In this document: positions 52,855 to 61,590 of the stretch, piece by piece
How the letters are laid out: every line of letters begins with the position of its first letter
How positions within the stretch are numbered: position 1 is the stretch's first letter
NCBI GenBank assembly: GCA_015065105.1
Contig: SVQZ01000001.1
Location: 62,001 to 126,000 of the forward strand
DNA: 64,000 bases
Direction of reading: 5' to 3'
From: Oscillospiraceae bacterium
GTDB taxonomy: Bacteria; Bacillota; Clostridia; Oscillospirales; CAG-272
Notes under the pieces: generated by a model
The model's database searches: none
What the model saw: only the letters and a program-made list of their open reading frames with translations
What the model was told of the DNA's origin: nothing
Made by a program: the position numbers and the translations under genes

Positions 52855-55068
52855 TCAATCGTCAAGACCTCTGTCTGTCACGTAGATATCTCCCAACAGC
52901 ATACGCGCAACCGTAGGATCAAAATCAAATATAGGCTCGGTCTGGCAAAGTGTTATATAATCAATATCTGCAAAGAAATTATCCTCCCAATATCCGGTGG
53001 AAATAATATAGGATACGGTAACGGTATCACCCGCTTTTATAAACTCAACTGTAGGAGCAAATAAGGAGCCGTATAAGAACAGAGAAGGTACTGTAAGGTA
53101 ATCATCCCCTGCGTTGGTTATTTCAACGTGTATCGCTCTTGAATTCTTAATATCGGCGGGATCTGTATTAAATGCCTCGGCGGGAATTGTAAGCTCACAA
53201 GTATTACCGTCAAATGTAAAGAGCAATCCATCGTCTGTAGCTTCGGAAAATTCATTTTCTTTTGCTATTACCGAAATATCATCGGCATTATCTCCGACAA
53301 TAAGGTTCTTATTCACACTCTTTGTTCCGAAATCATCTTCACCTAAAAGCTCTGCAACGAAAATAGCAAGATCTACATTTTCGTTAAGTCTGTTAAGCTT
53401 TTCAACACCGTAGCCTACCGCATAAACGGGGACGCTTCTTGAAGAATGACTTCCGCTTGTATAATACGTACTGTCTGCAGTTTCTTCATTTACCTCGCAA
53501 GGACGGATGATACCGCCTGTTTCATGGTCTGCGGTTATAATAAGCACGGTATCGGGGTTCTTTGAAATAAAATCAAGAACTCTTGCAACAGCGCGGTCAA
53601 AATGATAGCATTCATATGCTGCATATTCAAGCTGCATATTATGGCTGTAGGTATCTATCTGTGAGCCTTCAACCATAAGGAAGAATCCGTTTTCATCCTC
53701 TGAAAGCTTATCAAGTGCTAAGGAGGTCATTTCCTCAATGGTAGGATTCTCGGGGTTTGTTGTATCCATTTCCATATAGGTATCAAAAAGACCTAATACA
53801 GGAAGCTCCATATCAAGTGCGCTGTCAAAGGATTCTGTATAATTTACTCCTGCATCCTTTGCTTCTGCAAGCTTTGCTTTGATATCATCCGAACCTCTGT
53901 AATATTTAATACCTGAGCCCATAAGAATATCAAGAGTACCGTCCATGAGCTTATCTAACTGCTGAATACCTATTTCGCTGTGATTCTGTCTCGAAACACT
54001 GTGAGCGGTGAATGAGGCGGGGGTCGCATCGGTAACGCTCTTTGTAGCAACAACACCAGTGCTCTTTCCCTTTGAAGCCGCAAGCTCAAGAGTGGTCATG
54101 TAATCTATTTTACCGTCGGGTGAAATACTTACAAAATCGTTTTCGGTCTTATGACCTGTTGCAAGAGCCGTACCGCCCGCTGCAGAGTCTGTTACCTGAT
54201 CGTTCTGGGAGTATGTGGTCTGGGCACTCTTCTGTGCTATATAATTCATTGCAAGCTTGCCCTTATAAAGATCGTCCTTATAGAGGTATTCGGTCATTTC
54301 TACAATACCGAATCCCATACCGTCACCTATCATAAAGATAATATTTTTAGCTTCTGTGTATTTTGCGTTATTAACAGAAAGAACGATATCCTTATTTAAA
54401 AAGCTGTCTGCATCTGTTCCGCCGCAGAAGGATTCAAAGTTCAAAAGTATCTGGGCAACCTGGGCTCTTGTTGCATTTGCAAAAGGAAGAAGATCTCCCT
54501 TTTCATTACCCTTGAGAATATTCTCCGAAGCAGCCCAAACAGCAGCATCCTCTGCCCATGAAGCAACCTTTTCACCGTCGGCAAAGTTGATTAAAATATC
54601 TTTATCGACCTTACTTGTATCAAAAGTGAAAGATGCAAATCTATAGAGCATTGTTGCTAACTGTTGACGGTTAAGAGCCCCCGTGGGATCAAATTTGCCC
54701 TCGCCCGTTCCCTTTACGTAACCCTTTTCAGCAGCCCATTTAACTGCGGCACTCATCCACTTGCCCTCGGGTACGTCTGTAAAGCCTGTAGCACCGCTGT
54801 AGCTGTCTTCGTTAACTCCCGCAAAACGGAAGAGAGTTGTAGCAAATTGCGCTCTTGTCATTACGTTGAAGGGAGAAAATAAAGTTCCCTCTTCGTTTGT
54901 TCCTTTAAATATACCGTTATCATATGAATACTTAACAGCGGTATAGAACCAATCCTTTTCATCAACGTCAATAAAGGGTAATTCTTTTTCACTATCGGCT
55001 GCAGTGAAAAAAGAGACTGTTGAGAAAAGCATTGTAATTACAAGCAATAAAGAAAGAATTTTTTTCAT
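52855..55068 (-). CDS. SLH-anchored alkaline phosphatase (paralogue 2)
   Basis: 737 residues. Signal peptide; three SLH repeats (about 33-205; YDNGIFKGTNEEGTLFSPFN and AEKGYVKGTGEGKFDPTGAL among them); then an alkaline phosphatase domain from about 240: IFMIGDGMGFGIVEMTE (metal Asp), TDSAAGGTALATGHKT (Ser nucleophile), VEGSQIDTYSHN (metal), IITADHETGG and TSGSHSSRSVPVYA (His ligands). A C-terminal beta region of about 130 residues follows. Likely a phosphate scavenger tethered in the wall. Its own promoter and the sequence identity to the next gene indicate a tandem duplication. Confidence 0.92.
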   Translation of the reverse strand: MKKILSLLLVITMLFSTVSFFTAADSEKELPFIDVDEKDWFYTAVKYSYDNGIFKGTNEEGTLFSPFNVMTRAQFATTLFRFAGVNEDSYSGATGFTDVPEGKWMSAAVKWAAEKGYVKGTGEGKFDPTGALNRQQLATMLYRFASFTFDTSKVDKDILINFADGEKVASWAEDAAVWAASENILKGNEKGDLLPFANATRAQVAQILLNFESFCGGTDADSFLNKDIVLSVNNAKYTEAKNIIFMIGDGMGFGIVEMTEYLYKDDLYKGKLAMNYIAQKSAQTTYSQNDQVTDSAAGGTALATGHKTENDFVSISPDGKIDYMTTLELAASKGKSTGVVATKSVTDATPASFTAHSVSRQNHSEIGIQQLDKLMDGTLDILMGSGIKYYRGSDDIKAKLAEAKDAGVNYTESFDSALDMELPVLGLFDTYMEMDTTNPENPTIEEMTSLALDKLSEDENGFFLMVEGSQIDTYSHNMQLEYAAYECYHFDRAVARVLDFISKNPDTVLIITADHETGGIIRPCEVNEETADSTYYTSGSHSSRSVPVYAVGYGVEKLNRLNENVDLAIFVAELLGEDDFGTKSVNKNLIVGDNADDISVIAKENEFSEATDDGLLFTFDGNTCELTIPAEAFNTDPADIKNSRAIHVEITNAGDDYLTVPSLFLYGSLFAPTVEFIKAGDTVTVSYIISTGYWEDNFFADIDYITLCQTEPIFDFDPTVARMLLGDIYVTDRGLDD

Positions 55069-55094
55069 AACGTCACTCCTTTTTTTGATAATTA

Positions 55095-55123
55095 ATTATA
55101 ACACCGTTAAGGATTAATGTCAA
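55095..55123 (-). promoter_or_regulatory. Promoter for SLH-phosphatase paralogue 2
   Basis: Minus strand: perfect TTGACA (55123-55118), 17-nt spacer, perfect TATAAT (55100-55095). I see no recognisable Pho box. Confidence 0.9.
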
Positions 55124-55126
55124 GAA

Positions 55127-55157
55127 AAAGAACGGAGTAAATCCTATTTACTCCGTT
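55127..55157 (-). terminator. Terminator after SLH-phosphatase paralogue 1
   Basis: Minus strand: ACGGAGTAAA / TTTACTCCGT with a 4-5-nt loop, followed by TCTTTTTC. Confidence 0.87.
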
Positions 55158-55175
55158 TTTTCTGTTAGCATCATG

Positions 55176-57383
55176 TTATTTATCTAAATTTCTGTTTGTA
55201 ACTGTGATATCACCCATAACTATTTCGTTTTCTGCAGGATCAAAACTGAAGAAGGGTTCCGCGATATAGAGACCGAATTCGCTAACATCGGCAAATATAT
55301 AGTCATTCCAGCCTTCGCTCGGAAGAATATAGGATATGATCTGCTTTTCACCGGGTTCAAGATATTCAAGATGAGGATCGACCAAAGCAGCGCCTGCATA
55401 CATAGAAGGAACTACAACATATCTATCGCTTGTATTGGTAAATTCAATATGGATCGCTCTTGCGTTCTTGATATCCTCTCTTGAGGTATTAAACAGTTCG
55501 ACAGGTATTGCAAATTCGGCTCCGTTTTCTCCGAAGCTTATCTTTATTCCATCGTCGGCAATTGTACTGTTATAGGGATTTGCTTCTGCAAGTGCAGTAA
55601 GATCGTCACTTCCGATAAGGTTATGATTTTCGCTCTTATAACCGAAATCATCTTCACCTAAAAGTCCTGCTACAAAGATAGCGAGATCAACATTCTCATT
55701 TGTTTTGTCTATTGCTTCAATACCGTAGCCGACCGCATATACGGGAACGTTTCTGTAGCTGTGGCTTCCTGTAAGGTATGTATAATAATTTGCGGTTACT
55801 TCATCAAGTTCCTCGGGAATAACAAGTCCGCCCGTTTCATGGTCTGCTGTAATTATAAGAAGTGTATCGGGATTATTCTTTATAAAATCAAGAACAACTG
55901 CTACCGCACGGTCAAACTCAAAGCACTCATGTGCAGATTTTTCAAGATCATTATTATGAGCAAAGGTATCGATCTGAGATCCCTCAACCATAAGGAAGAA
56001 GCCGTTTTTATCTACAGAAAGCTTATCGATTGCAAGATCGGTCATTTCTGCAAGAGTAGGAAGCTCCTCGTCATAGGTATCCATTGCATCAGAGCTGTAA
56101 AGACCGAACATGGGAAGCTCATCATTTTTCGAATATTCAAAGTTATCAGAATAATATAACTGACCTGCACTTACTGCGCGGTTGAGTCTGTCGCTGTTAT
56201 AGCCGTCGGTAAAATAATCTCTTCCGCCTCCGAGAACAAGATCAAGCTCTCCATCAACCATAGCTTCTATCTGCTGTCTTGCAATAAGCTCATGTTCATA
56301 ACGTGAGTTTACGTGCGCAGTAAACGAAGCGGGAGTTGCATCGGTAACGCTCTTAGTAGCAATAATACCCGTACTCTTTCCCTTCTCAGCCGCAAGCTCA
56401 AGGGTAGTTTTGTAATCTCTTGTACATTCGGGATCCATTGCTATAACACCGTTAGCTGTTTTAAAGCCCGTTGCAAGAGCTGTACCGCCGGCCGCGGAGT
56501 CGGTTGTCTGATTATCCTGGGAATAACTTGTATGTGTGCTGAGCTGGGGAATATGATTCATGGCTAGCTTTCCTGCATAAAGCTCGTCCTTGTATAAATG
56601 CTCTGTCATTTCTACAATATTAAAGCCCATACCGTCGCCTATCATAAATATAACGTTCTTAGGCTCTGTGTATTTAATATTGTTGATGGCAAATACAAGA
56701 TCGCTGTTAACAAGTCCTGTGCTGTCTGTACCCTCAAAAACATTATTGAAATTTAAGAGGATCTGGGCAACCTGGGCTCTTGTTGCGTTGTTTTGAGGAA
56801 CAAGCAGTCCTTTCTCATTACCGTTTAAAAGCTTTACGGAGGTGATCCATATCATCGCTTCCTTTGCCCATGCCGCAACGTCTGAGGAATCCTCAAATGC
56901 ATTGAGAGCGTTATCGTCAACAGAGCCGATATCAAAGCTTTCATCAACAAATCTATAGAGCATTGTTGCTAACTGCTGACGGTTAAGGGCTCCTGTGGGG
57001 TTAAATTTGTTTTCACCCGTACCCTTAACGTAACCCTTTTCAGCTGCCCATTTAACCGCAGGGCTCATCCATTTGCCTGCAGGAACGTCACTGAAGCCTG
57101 TTGCACCGGCATAGCTTGACTCATCAACACTTGCAACCCTGAAGAGAGTTGTGGCAAACTGAGCTCTTGTCATGACCTTTTCGGGAGAAAAGAGCGTACC
57201 CTCATCATTTGTACCCTTAAATAATCCTTTATTATAGGAATATTCAACTGCATCATAGAACCAATCATCCGCTTTAACATCGGTAAAAGGAAGAAGCGAT
57301 CCCTTATCATCAGCATTTGCAGAAAAAGGAATAATACCGATAAGCATAGACGCTAAAAGAACAATAGAAAGTATCTTTTTCAT
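55176..57383 (-). CDS. SLH-anchored alkaline phosphatase (paralogue 1)
   Basis: About 735 residues with the same plan as its downstream neighbour: signal peptide (MKKILSIVLLASMLIG), three SLH repeats (YNKGLFKGTNDEGTLFSPEK; AEKGYVKGTGENKFNPTGAL), phosphatase domain with IFMIGDGMGFNIVEMTE, TDSAAGGTALATGFKT, VEGSQIDTFAHN, IITADHETGG and TGSHSYRNVPVYA. All metal ligands and the Ser nucleophile are conserved in both copies. ATG 57383 is favoured over 57389 by spacing from AAGGAG. Its promoter has the same perfect boxes as the second copy. Confidence 0.92.
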   Translation of the reverse strand: MKKILSIVLLASMLIGIIPFSANADDKGSLLPFTDVKADDWFYDAVEYSYNKGLFKGTNDEGTLFSPEKVMTRAQFATTLFRVASVDESSYAGATGFSDVPAGKWMSPAVKWAAEKGYVKGTGENKFNPTGALNRQQLATMLYRFVDESFDIGSVDDNALNAFEDSSDVAAWAKEAMIWITSVKLLNGNEKGLLVPQNNATRAQVAQILLNFNNVFEGTDSTGLVNSDLVFAINNIKYTEPKNVIFMIGDGMGFNIVEMTEHLYKDELYAGKLAMNHIPQLSTHTSYSQDNQTTDSAAGGTALATGFKTANGVIAMDPECTRDYKTTLELAAEKGKSTGIIATKSVTDATPASFTAHVNSRYEHELIARQQIEAMVDGELDLVLGGGRDYFTDGYNSDRLNRAVSAGQLYYSDNFEYSKNDELPMFGLYSSDAMDTYDEELPTLAEMTDLAIDKLSVDKNGFFLMVEGSQIDTFAHNNDLEKSAHECFEFDRAVAVVLDFIKNNPDTLLIITADHETGGLVIPEELDEVTANYYTYLTGSHSYRNVPVYAVGYGIEAIDKTNENVDLAIFVAGLLGEDDFGYKSENHNLIGSDDLTALAEANPYNSTIADDGIKISFGENGAEFAIPVELFNTSREDIKNARAIHIEFTNTSDRYVVVPSMYAGAALVDPHLEYLEPGEKQIISYILPSEGWNDYIFADVSEFGLYIAEPFFSFDPAENEIVMGDITVTNRNLDK

Positions 57384-57411
57384 AAACATTCTCCTTGATT
57401 TTAATACTGTA

Positions 57412-57440
57412 ATTATAACATTTTTTCAAGATAATGTCAA
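57412..57440 (-). promoter_or_regulatory. Promoter for SLH-phosphatase paralogue 1
   Basis: Minus strand: perfect TTGACA (57440-57435), 17-nt spacer, perfect TATAAT (57417-57412). Confidence 0.9.
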
Positions 57441-57477
57441 TTAATTAATGGTAATTTGTTGCAGAAAACTATTACCT

Positions 57478-57508
57478 GCATAACACAGATATGCCTTTGG
57501 CAATACTT
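57478..57508 (+). promoter_or_regulatory. Sigma-F-type promoter for sigG
   Basis: GCATA (57478-57482), 16-nt spacer, GGCAATACTT (57499-57508), fitting the forespore sigma-F pattern GYATA-N16-GGnnAnnnT, 28 nt before the sigG GTG. In Bacillus the sigG gene is sigma-F-controlled, so position and motif agree. Confidence 0.6.
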
Positions 57509-57535
57509 ATTTCAGTATCACCGGAGGTAAGAAAT

Positions 57536-58333
57536 GTGTATTACAGTAAAGTTGAAATTTGTGGAGTTAACACGTCCGAACTGAAAACATTAAGTGATAA
57601 CGAAAAGAAAGAATTACTGATCAAGGCAAGGAAAGGAGACGAGCTTGCGCGGCAACAGCTAATCCACGGTAATTTACGCTTGGTTTTAAGTATAATACAA
57701 AGATTCGCAAACAGAGGTGAGAATCCTGACGATCTCTTCCAGATAGGCTGTATTGGTCTAATAAAGGCAGTTGACAACTTCAACACTGAGCTTGACGTTA
57801 AATTCAGTACCTATGCTGTTCCCATGATAATCGGAGAGGTAAGACGTTATTTAAGAGACAATAATATGATACGTGTAAGCCGAAGTGTACGTGACCTCGC
57901 TTATCACGCACTCTGGGCAAAGGAAGAGTTATCGAAAAAAATGGATAGGGAGCCTAATATAGAGGATATCGTTAAATATCTTAACGACAATAATATAGAA
58001 GCGACAAAAGCACGTGTATCCAACGCTCTTGAAGCTATTGTTGACCCGGTATCATTATTTGAGCCTGTTTATAATGACGGTACGGCAGGCGATTCGCTCT
58101 ACGTAATGGATCAGATCAGTGACACAAGCTCAACAGATGAAAGCTGGCTCGAAGAAATTGCGTTGAACGAGGCAATAAAAAAGCTCAACGAACGTGAAAA
58201 GTCGATAATATCTATGAGATTTTATCAAGGAAAGACGCAAATGGAGATAGCAGAAGAGATCGGTATTTCACAAGCGCAGGTATCAAGACTTGAAAAGGGC
58301 GCGATAGACCGTATCAAAAAAGATTTTTTGTAA
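57536..58333 (+). CDS. sigG: Sporulation sigma factor SigG
   Basis: Late forespore-specific sigma factor. About 265 residues. The N-terminal KVEICGV...LKTLSDNEK stretch is the SigG hallmark (binding site of Gin/SpoIIAB regulation in Bacillus). Region 2: NLRLVLSIIQRFANRGE, DDLFQIGCIGLIKAVDNF, FSTYAVPMIIGEVRRYLRDNN; region 3: PVSLFEPVYNDG...VMDQISD; region 4: REKSIISMRFYQGKTQ and EEIGISQAQVSRLEKGAI. The start is GTG 57536, 8 nt from GGAGG; an ATG at 57491 in the same frame falls inside the predicted promoter. sigE and spoIIGA, often adjacent upstream, are not here. A structured region follows. Confidence 0.94.
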   Translation: MYYSKVEICGVNTSELKTLSDNEKKELLIKARKGDELARQQLIHGNLRLVLSIIQRFANRGENPDDLFQIGCIGLIKAVDNFNTELDVKFSTYAVPMIIGEVRRYLRDNNMIRVSRSVRDLAYHALWAKEELSKKMDREPNIEDIVKYLNDNNIEATKARVSNALEAIVDPVSLFEPVYNDGTAGDSLYVMDQISDTSSTDESWLEEIALNEAIKKLNEREKSIISMRFYQGKTQMEIAEEIGISQAQVSRLEKGAIDRIKKDFL

Positions 58334-58353
58334 AGTAACGAAAAGCACACCGA

Positions 58354-58640
58354 ATTGGAGCAACTTACTACTAAATATTTTAATTTCACACGTCCGATCG
58401 AGTTTTTCAACAGTCTGAACGGAGGGCAAAATGCCCTCCGTCAGCTTGTCGATAAACTTATCGACAAGCTGGCAGACTTTGAAAAGCGAAGGTATGTGAA
58501 CCCCCAAAACTCGGCAAGCTCGTTTCGGGGAACCCCATAGTTTTCGTGAAAAGTCTCCGTAGGCTTACTATGTAAGGTAGAGAGGCTTTTCGCGGAAAAG
58601 TGTGAAAAAGCACCGTGAACTCAATGTTTACGGTGCTTTT
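58354..58640 (+). ncRNA. Unassigned structured RNA region downstream of sigG (copy D of palindromic module)
   Basis: About 290 nt without a credible gene but rich in pairing: stem TTTTTCAA-(C)-AGTCTG (58404-58417) with CAGACTTTGAAAAG (58473-58486) enclosing two hairpins, CGGAGGGCA-AAA-TGCCCTCCG and the perfect CAGCTTGTCGATAA / TTATCGACAAGCTG, that is a three-way junction. Then come CCCC-(A)AAAC / GTTT(C)GGGG around 58502-58530, a long wobble-containing hairpin CGTGAAAAGTCTC / GAGGCTTTTCGCG at 58546-58594, and a terminator at 58606-58640. I do not find SRP, RNase P or tmRNA signatures. It may be a sigG 3' UTR or a separate RNA. Confidence 0.5.
58606..58640 (+). terminator. Terminator of the sigG/structured RNA region
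   Basis: AAAAGCACCGTGAAC / GTTTACGGTGCTTTT, 5-nt loop. Confidence 0.88.
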
Positions 58641-58695
58641 GAATACTTATTCAGCTATATACGGAGAATAAAATGTAAATTTTAATATTTATAAA

Positions 58696-58787
58696 GTGGA
58701 GCAAACAACTATTATAAAAAATTATTTCACACGTCCGACCGAGTTTTTCGACAGTCTGAACGGAGGGCAAAATGCCCTCCGTTCAGT
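58696..58787. repeat. Second copy (E) of the palindromic module
   Basis: The block 58725-58787 is nearly identical to 58384-58444: TTTCACACGTCCGA(c/t)CGAG, TTTTTC(a/g)ACAGTCTGAAC, GGAGGGCAAAATGCCCTCC. Here the hairpin CTGAACGGAGGGCA-AAA-TGCCCTCCGTTCAG is a perfect 14-bp stem that reaches the stop codon of the convergent amidase gene. Confidence 0.75.
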
Positions 58788-60102
58788 TATTATTCCAACC
58801 GATTATTTTTATTAATCTGAAATTAGTATATCCGTAAGCACTCATGGGACTGTCAACCTTATCTGTAGTATTTGAATTAATAAGATAATCAACCACGTTG
58901 CCCTCGGAATCGTATATCACCTTTGTGATAATAACAGTATGTACCGCGTCGGTGTCATCAACTATATATTGAACAAGATCCCCGGGTCTTCCGCTGAATA
59001 TGTTTGAGGAATAATCACACACAAGACCGAAGCCTTCATTTTCGGTGCAGTAGGAATAGAAATAATCACATTCTGCCCAACTCGGACTTCTTCCGTGGGC
59101 ACCTCCTGTTGAATTAACGCTTTCACCGTACCATTTCCATTGAACCCCCTGAAGATCCATAGGTATTCCTCCTGCAAACAGACATTGTGAGGTAAAATTG
59201 TTACAGTTTCCGCCGTATATATCATACATACCGAAATCGGGGTTTCTTTTTGCTTGTGTTTTTCCTGCCCATTCATATGAATAAGCAAGCGCTGAATCAA
59301 CATCATATTCGTTATCTGCAACAAGATCCGTCTCAAAGCTTTCGGGAGAATTATTATATTCCTCTCTTTGCTTGTTGACCTCTTTAAGCTCTTTTTCGGT
59401 TATCGATACAAAATAATCCTTTACTATACCGAATATCTCGTCGGTATCATAATCTGACAGTCCGTTTGTATATTTCTCAAAACCGCTTTTTATAAGATCG
59501 TAAACACCGCTTATCTCCGAATGCTCTGTTATAAGATATCTGCCCTCATTCTCCTTTACTGTGAAATAATGCTCAACGTCACTCGTATATGATGTTATAT
59601 CCGAAATGTAATTGAAATTCATTGCATTGTTTTCACAAAGATATATCTTATACCCGCCATCGACCTCATCGGCAGAACGGTAGGTAATGCCTACACTTGC
59701 CTTTTTGTACTGCATATCATAGGTAAAGCTTTTTCTTATACCGTTCTGATATGATATCATTTCATTTACGATACAGGCTTCGTATTCGCGATCCTTTGCA
59801 AAGTATTCGGACATATCATGATCTTCTAATGAGCCGAGTGCTCTGTAATAGCTAATAAAATAATTCTTAATCAGCTCATTCATCGAATCGTTTATGCCTA
59901 ATTCCAAATAACTGTTATTATTTACAAATTCGACTTCAACGTCGTCAAACAAAAGATCGTCAAAGCCTTCGGTTTCCTCATTTTCCACCTTGGATATTGC
60001 AGAATCAAGTGAATTTACGGCAGGCTTGTCCTTTCCGGCACATGAAGTAATCAAGCAACAAAAGATTATCAATGCAGCTAAAAGCGAAATAAACCTTTTC
60101 AT
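58783..60102 (-). CDS. Amidase_6-domain lipoprotein
   Basis: 439 residues. Lipoprotein signal with lipobox ITSC-AG (Cys near 21). C-terminal putative amidase domain from about residue 265: YDVDSALAYSYEWAGKTQ, GGNCNNFTSQCLFAGGI with the likely catalytic Cys, WAECDYFY, GRPGDLVQYIVDD and VHTVIITKVIYD with the His. This is the NlpC/CHAP-like cysteine amidase_6 family found in Firmicutes, probably acting on wall peptide or protein amides. The N-terminal 240 residues form a helical/NTF2-like region without assigned function. It follows the lipase gene by 9 nt. Confidence 0.85.
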   Translation of the reverse strand: MKRFISLLAALIIFCCLITSCAGKDKPAVNSLDSAISKVENEETEGFDDLLFDDVEVEFVNNNSYLELGINDSMNELIKNYFISYYRALGSLEDHDMSEYFAKDREYEACIVNEMISYQNGIRKSFTYDMQYKKASVGITYRSADEVDGGYKIYLCENNAMNFNYISDITSYTSDVEHYFTVKENEGRYLITEHSEISGVYDLIKSGFEKYTNGLSDYDTDEIFGIVKDYFVSITEKELKEVNKQREEYNNSPESFETDLVADNEYDVDSALAYSYEWAGKTQAKRNPDFGMYDIYGGNCNNFTSQCLFAGGIPMDLQGVQWKWYGESVNSTGGAHGRSPSWAECDYFYSYCTENEGFGLVCDYSSNIFSGRPGDLVQYIVDDTDAVHTVIITKVIYDSEGNVVDYLINSNTTDKVDSPMSAYGYTNFRLIKIIGWNNN

Positions 60103-60111
60103 ATTTTCTCC

Positions 60112-61482
60112 TTAATCCTTTCTCAAAGTAATATCTTCATAATCAACGATCTTTTTATTATTGTAATCATCTTTGTTTATTTGACCGTCCTTATCAATTA
60201 TCGAGGTAATAAGCTCAAGAGTGTCGCTGTCCTTAACAAGAGAACGATGATCAACACCGTCAACAAAGTAAACGGGATTATCGAAAAGCTCTCCGTTATA
60301 AAATGCCGCACTTTCACAGCTTACCGTACCGTCACCGAAATAAGTTTTATCTGTTTTTAAAAAAAGATTATTCTCTTCGACTATTTTCGTCACGGTTACG
60401 CAGTTAAAACCTGCTATCATATATACATCAAATCGATCATCAGAAATTATATGTCCCTTTTCTGATATCAGAGCAGACTGGCTATCAAGAGCATTTTGGT
60501 AAAGGAGCTTATTAGTCCCCGAAGACTCCTCGTCCTTTTCAAAGCGTGCAAGGTCTTTTATAAAATTCTTCGTTTCTTCATTATCAAGTATGATTCCGTC
60601 ATTTTCTATATATCCTTCGCTTAAAACAGCGTATTCGGTGGGTAAGAGCTCATATATTGCAGGCATATTTAAGGCAAGATCGCGAATATTATTCTGTAAT
60701 ACACCAAAATTGAAATATCTTCCGTCCTGCAGTACCATTAATGCCTTAGGAGAACCGCCGTAAGGCGTTCCTATAGTTATAACTCTTTCGGTCAGCGCTG
60801 CGCTGTCCGCGCTTAAAGTTAAATATTGGGCTGCTACGATACCTCCCATGCTGTGGCACACGAAGGTAACGTCGGTAAAACCCTTATCCTTAATAAATGC
60901 ATCAAGCAATTTTGCATTATCCCTTGACGACATTCGCCAATCATAGGAAAAGAAAATAACGTCATAGCTGTCAGAATATTTTTTGTAAAGAGTATTATAA
61001 AGTTCTGTATAACTTCCGAGAGTACCTATCTGCTTATCGTTTTTTGTTACAGCTTTAGGCAATATCTTATTTATCGATTCTCCCTTCTCGTTTGTTGAAA
61101 TGAATTTAAAACAGGCGATAAGATCTGATATATCACTTAAGGTTATATCAGAAATAAATGACGTATCAAGGTCTTTTACGGATTCAAGGGCATCGGATAC
61201 GGTATCAGGCATCCATACGGTGTCCCCTTTTTCGATATTACCGCCGTAAAAGGTTGAATGATCCTCATCGGCTTCCAGCTCACTTCCCATAATACCGGGA
61301 AGGATAATAATCGCAGGATCGCTTTCGGGCTCTGCAAGGGCAGTTTCACTTTTATCCTTTAATAAATCATTCTGCCTACTGTTATTTAAAGGTATTTCGC
61401 AAACCAAAATCAATATGGAAGTTACCAATACACATGCTAAAAGACCTATTACTCTTGTTTTATTTGAAAAAAGTATTCTCAT
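60112..61482 (-). CDS. Membrane-anchored alpha/beta-hydrolase, LCAT-like lipase
   Basis: 456 residues with an N-terminal anchor (VIGLLACVLVTSILILVCEI, residues 12-31), then an alpha/beta-hydrolase of the lecithin:cholesterol acyltransferase/lipase type: IIILPGIMGSELEAD (oxyanion loop), YDVIFFSYDWRMS, VTFVCHSMGGIVAAQYLTL (nucleophile elbow GHSMGG variant with Cys before His), IGTPYGGSP, and the late acid/His region near GDGTVSCESA and FVDGVDHRSLV. It is likely an extracytoplasmic esterase or acyltransferase. Operon with the downstream amidase lipoprotein. Confidence 0.83.
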   Translation of the reverse strand: MRILFSNKTRVIGLLACVLVTSILILVCEIPLNNSRQNDLLKDKSETALAEPESDPAIIILPGIMGSELEADEDHSTFYGGNIEKGDTVWMPDTVSDALESVKDLDTSFISDITLSDISDLIACFKFISTNEKGESINKILPKAVTKNDKQIGTLGSYTELYNTLYKKYSDSYDVIFFSYDWRMSSRDNAKLLDAFIKDKGFTDVTFVCHSMGGIVAAQYLTLSADSAALTERVITIGTPYGGSPKALMVLQDGRYFNFGVLQNNIRDLALNMPAIYELLPTEYAVLSEGYIENDGIILDNEETKNFIKDLARFEKDEESSGTNKLLYQNALDSQSALISEKGHIISDDRFDVYMIAGFNCVTVTKIVEENNLFLKTDKTYFGDGTVSCESAAFYNGELFDNPVYFVDGVDHRSLVKDSDTLELITSIIDKDGQINKDDYNNKKIVDYEDITLRKD

Positions 61483-61519
61483 TTTTTCTCCGTAAACTGA
61501 ATAAAAACATTTTTAATCG

Positions 61520-61547
61520 CAATAAGCCTGCAAAGGCAGGCTTATTG
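61520..61547 (-). terminator. Terminator between aroQ and the lipase gene
   Basis: CAATAAGCCTGC / GCAGGCTTATTG with a 4-nt loop; the minus-strand tail is only moderately T-rich. Confidence 0.75.
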
Positions 61548-61590
61548 TATAAATTATTATATAACTTATGATTAACAGGATGTTTAACTT

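Noticed and set aside
57491..57535. ATG 57491 as the sigG start
   Set aside because: It overlaps the predicted sigma-F promoter, has no ribosome binding site, and SigG homology begins after the GTG at 57536.
58340..58650. SRP RNA, RNase P RNA or tmRNA
   Set aside because: None of the invariant motifs (GGAAG-type SRP loop, P4 GAGGAAAGTCC, tmRNA tag frame and TTCGAATCC arm) is seen. 6S RNA remains open because it has little primary sequence conservation.
58353..58705. Shared GGAGCAA motif linking the sigG-flanking repeats to the 3'-UTR RNA family
   Set aside because: Only seven bases agree and the surrounding sequence does not align; probably chance.
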